From NCBI GenBank assembly GCA_965222485.1, contig CBDCUC010000030.1, forward strand, positions 124,001 through 188,000: a DNA stretch of 64,000 nucleotides, written 5' to 3'. Below, one piece after another: positions 63,132 to 64,000 of this stretch. The notes under the pieces were generated by a model that saw nothing but the letters and a program-made list of their open reading frames with translations, ran no database searches and had not been told where the DNA came from. This DNA is from CBDCUC01 sp965222485 (GTDB lineage: Bacteria; Pseudomonadota; Alphaproteobacteria; Rhizobiales; Hyphomicrobiaceae). Position 1 is the stretch's first letter; each line of letters begins with the position of its first letter. The translations under genes and the position numbers were made by a program.

Positions 63132-64000
63132 TCAGAAACCATTTCCATTTCCGAACGGTGAAATCTGGAAGTTGTTTAGCGTGCTGCGCTTGCGCTTTTT
63201 GTACTTCTTGTACTTTTTGGGCTGGGGCCAAGGCTGGGCCTGTGGCGAAGGCTGCTGCCACCAGGGCTGGAGTCCTGAATTGAATGCAAAAGGATCGGGT
63301 TGTTGCTGATAATATGGCTGGGCCTTGGCCAAGCGTTCATTTTCCCGCTTTTGAATGCGAGCCGGGTCGTTGCGCGCAATGAGTTTTGCCGACTTGCCGT
63401 TCAGCGCATCGCGGATGCGTTTATCGTGTCCGTAAATGTCCTTCAGCGTGACAAGGGTCCCGTCTTCCTCGACAAGCATTGTGAAGTAGACGTTGTAGAC
63501 CGGGAATGTTTCGGGAAGCTCGAAACGGTTGTTGGGGTCCGCGCCCTTTGCAAGGTGAAGGTCGATGTTTTCACGTGACCAACCAGCTGTTTCGTCCAGA
63601 ATGACCTCGGCGAACTGCAACGGGTTACGCACGCGTATGCAGCCAGCGCTGTGGGTGCGCACCTCGGTTTTAAATAGGTGCTTCTTTGGCGTGTCATGCA
63701 TGTAAACTGCATGCTTGTTAGGGAACAGGAATTTGATGCGGCCAAGAGGATTGGAGGGTCCAGGTCCCTGAACGATGGGAATTGAGCGGATATCGGTCTT
63801 GGCCCAATTGACGCGATGGGGCGATTTGGTGCGCCCGTTTATTGAGATGCGCATGCCACGGCGACGCAGAACATTGTAGTCACCACCGCGCAGGCGGGGC
63901 AGCAGGGTGCGCAGTTTGATTGACGGTGGAACGCCCCATTCTGGCTTGAACACAACGACGCTCATTTTGCCTGTGAATACAGGAGTCTGCGTTCTTGTTT
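63132..64000 (-). CDS. L,D-transpeptidase (YkuD domain), third copy, N-terminus outside window
   Basis: The 3' part of a third L,D-transpeptidase. The reading frame runs open to the window end (RTQTPVFTGKMSVVVF), so the ATG at 63965 is internal and not the start. The YkuD domain shows VYMHDTPKKHLFKTEVRTHSAGCIRVRNP, with the catalytic cysteine codon at 63639-63641. The C-terminus is unusual: a glutamine/proline/tryptophan stretch (QPYYQQQPDPF, WWQQPSPQAQPWPQP) and a lysine-rich KKYKKYKKRKR segment. It converges on the LysM/LytM gene with a terminator between. The signal peptide and any peptidoglycan-binding domain lie beyond the window. Confidence 0.9.
   Translation of the reverse strand, partial: TRTQTPVFTGKMSVVVFKPEWGVPPSIKLRTLLPRLRGGDYNVLRRRGMRISINGRTKSPHRVNWAKTDIRSIPIVQGPGPSNPLGRIKFLFPNKHAVYMHDTPKKHLFKTEVRTHSAGCIRVRNPLQFAEVILDETAGWSRENIDLHLAKGADPNNRFELPETFPVYNVYFTMLVEEDGTLVTLKDIYGHDKRIRDALNGKSAKLIARNDPARIQKRENERLAKAQPYYQQQPDPFAFNSGLQPWWQQPSPQAQPWPQPKKYKKYKKRKRSTLNNFQISPFGNGNGF

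Overview
The window reads as a GC-rich alphaproteobacterial chromosome, most likely from the order Hyphomicrobiales and possibly a budding Hyphomicrobium or Filomicrobium relative. This is inferred from gene content and synteny. The markers are a C4-pathway HemA, the glyA-nrdR-ribD-ribE-ribBA-ribH-nusB-thiL run, a pcm-like/tolC/PopZ/valS block, xth-erpA facing dgt-argS-SPOR-nagZ-scpA-scpB, the tatABC-serS-surE-LysM/LytM run, an LdtR/L,D-transpeptidase pair and an ExoR-like Sel1 protein. Most of the sequence is well-packed core genome.

Layout. 0-4.4 kb: the 3' end of a DUF2155 gene, hemB, an extensin-like exported protein and a 3-hydroxyisobutyryl-CoA hydrolase. 4.6-6.7 kb: the MarR-type regulator LdtR and its L,D-transpeptidase. 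7.1-17.4 kb: hemA, glyA, nrdR, the riboflavin genes, nusB, thiL and a second L,D-transpeptidase. 17.5-23.5 kb is the only clearly accessory stretch. It holds a ribbon-helix-helix (RHH) gene, a small exported protein, a small cytochrome c, a complete IS3-family (IS407-type) insertion sequence with a 4-bp target duplication, a broken second RHH gene sharing a 110-bp identical block with the first, a predicted outer-membrane barrel protein and an SDR oxidoreductase. 23.8-30.5 kb: a giant AsmA-like protein and a ClC anion transporter. 30.6-31.0 kb: tRNA-Asn and tRNA-Cys. 31.4-41.4 kb: a Pcm-like methyltransferase, TolC, two tandem PopZ-like proteins, ValS and a DUF2939 protein. 41.7-47.1 kb: a membrane M48 peptidase coupled to a DUF898 (YjgN) membrane protein, an ExoR-like protein, Xth and ErpA. 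47.2-64 kb: dgt, argS, a SPOR protein, nagZ, scpAB, an ABC ATPase, tatABC, serS, surE, a LysM/LytM lipoprotein behind a CtrA-type box, and a third L,D-transpeptidase cut by the window end.

How the genes fit together. Two themes stand out besides housekeeping. One is cofactor supply: heme (hemA, hemB), riboflavin, thiamine diphosphate (thiL) and one-carbon units (glyA). The other is envelope and polarity: three L,D-transpeptidases, LdtR, NagZ, a SPOR protein, a LytM lipoprotein with degenerate metal ligands, an extensin-like protein, AsmA, TolC, Tat export and two PopZ-like scaffolds. That is what one expects in a polar-growing cell rich in 3-3 peptidoglycan crosslinks. The most unusual item is the tandem pair of PopZ-like proteins with very different linkers. 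No CRISPR array, prophage, secretion locus or biosynthetic cluster was seen.
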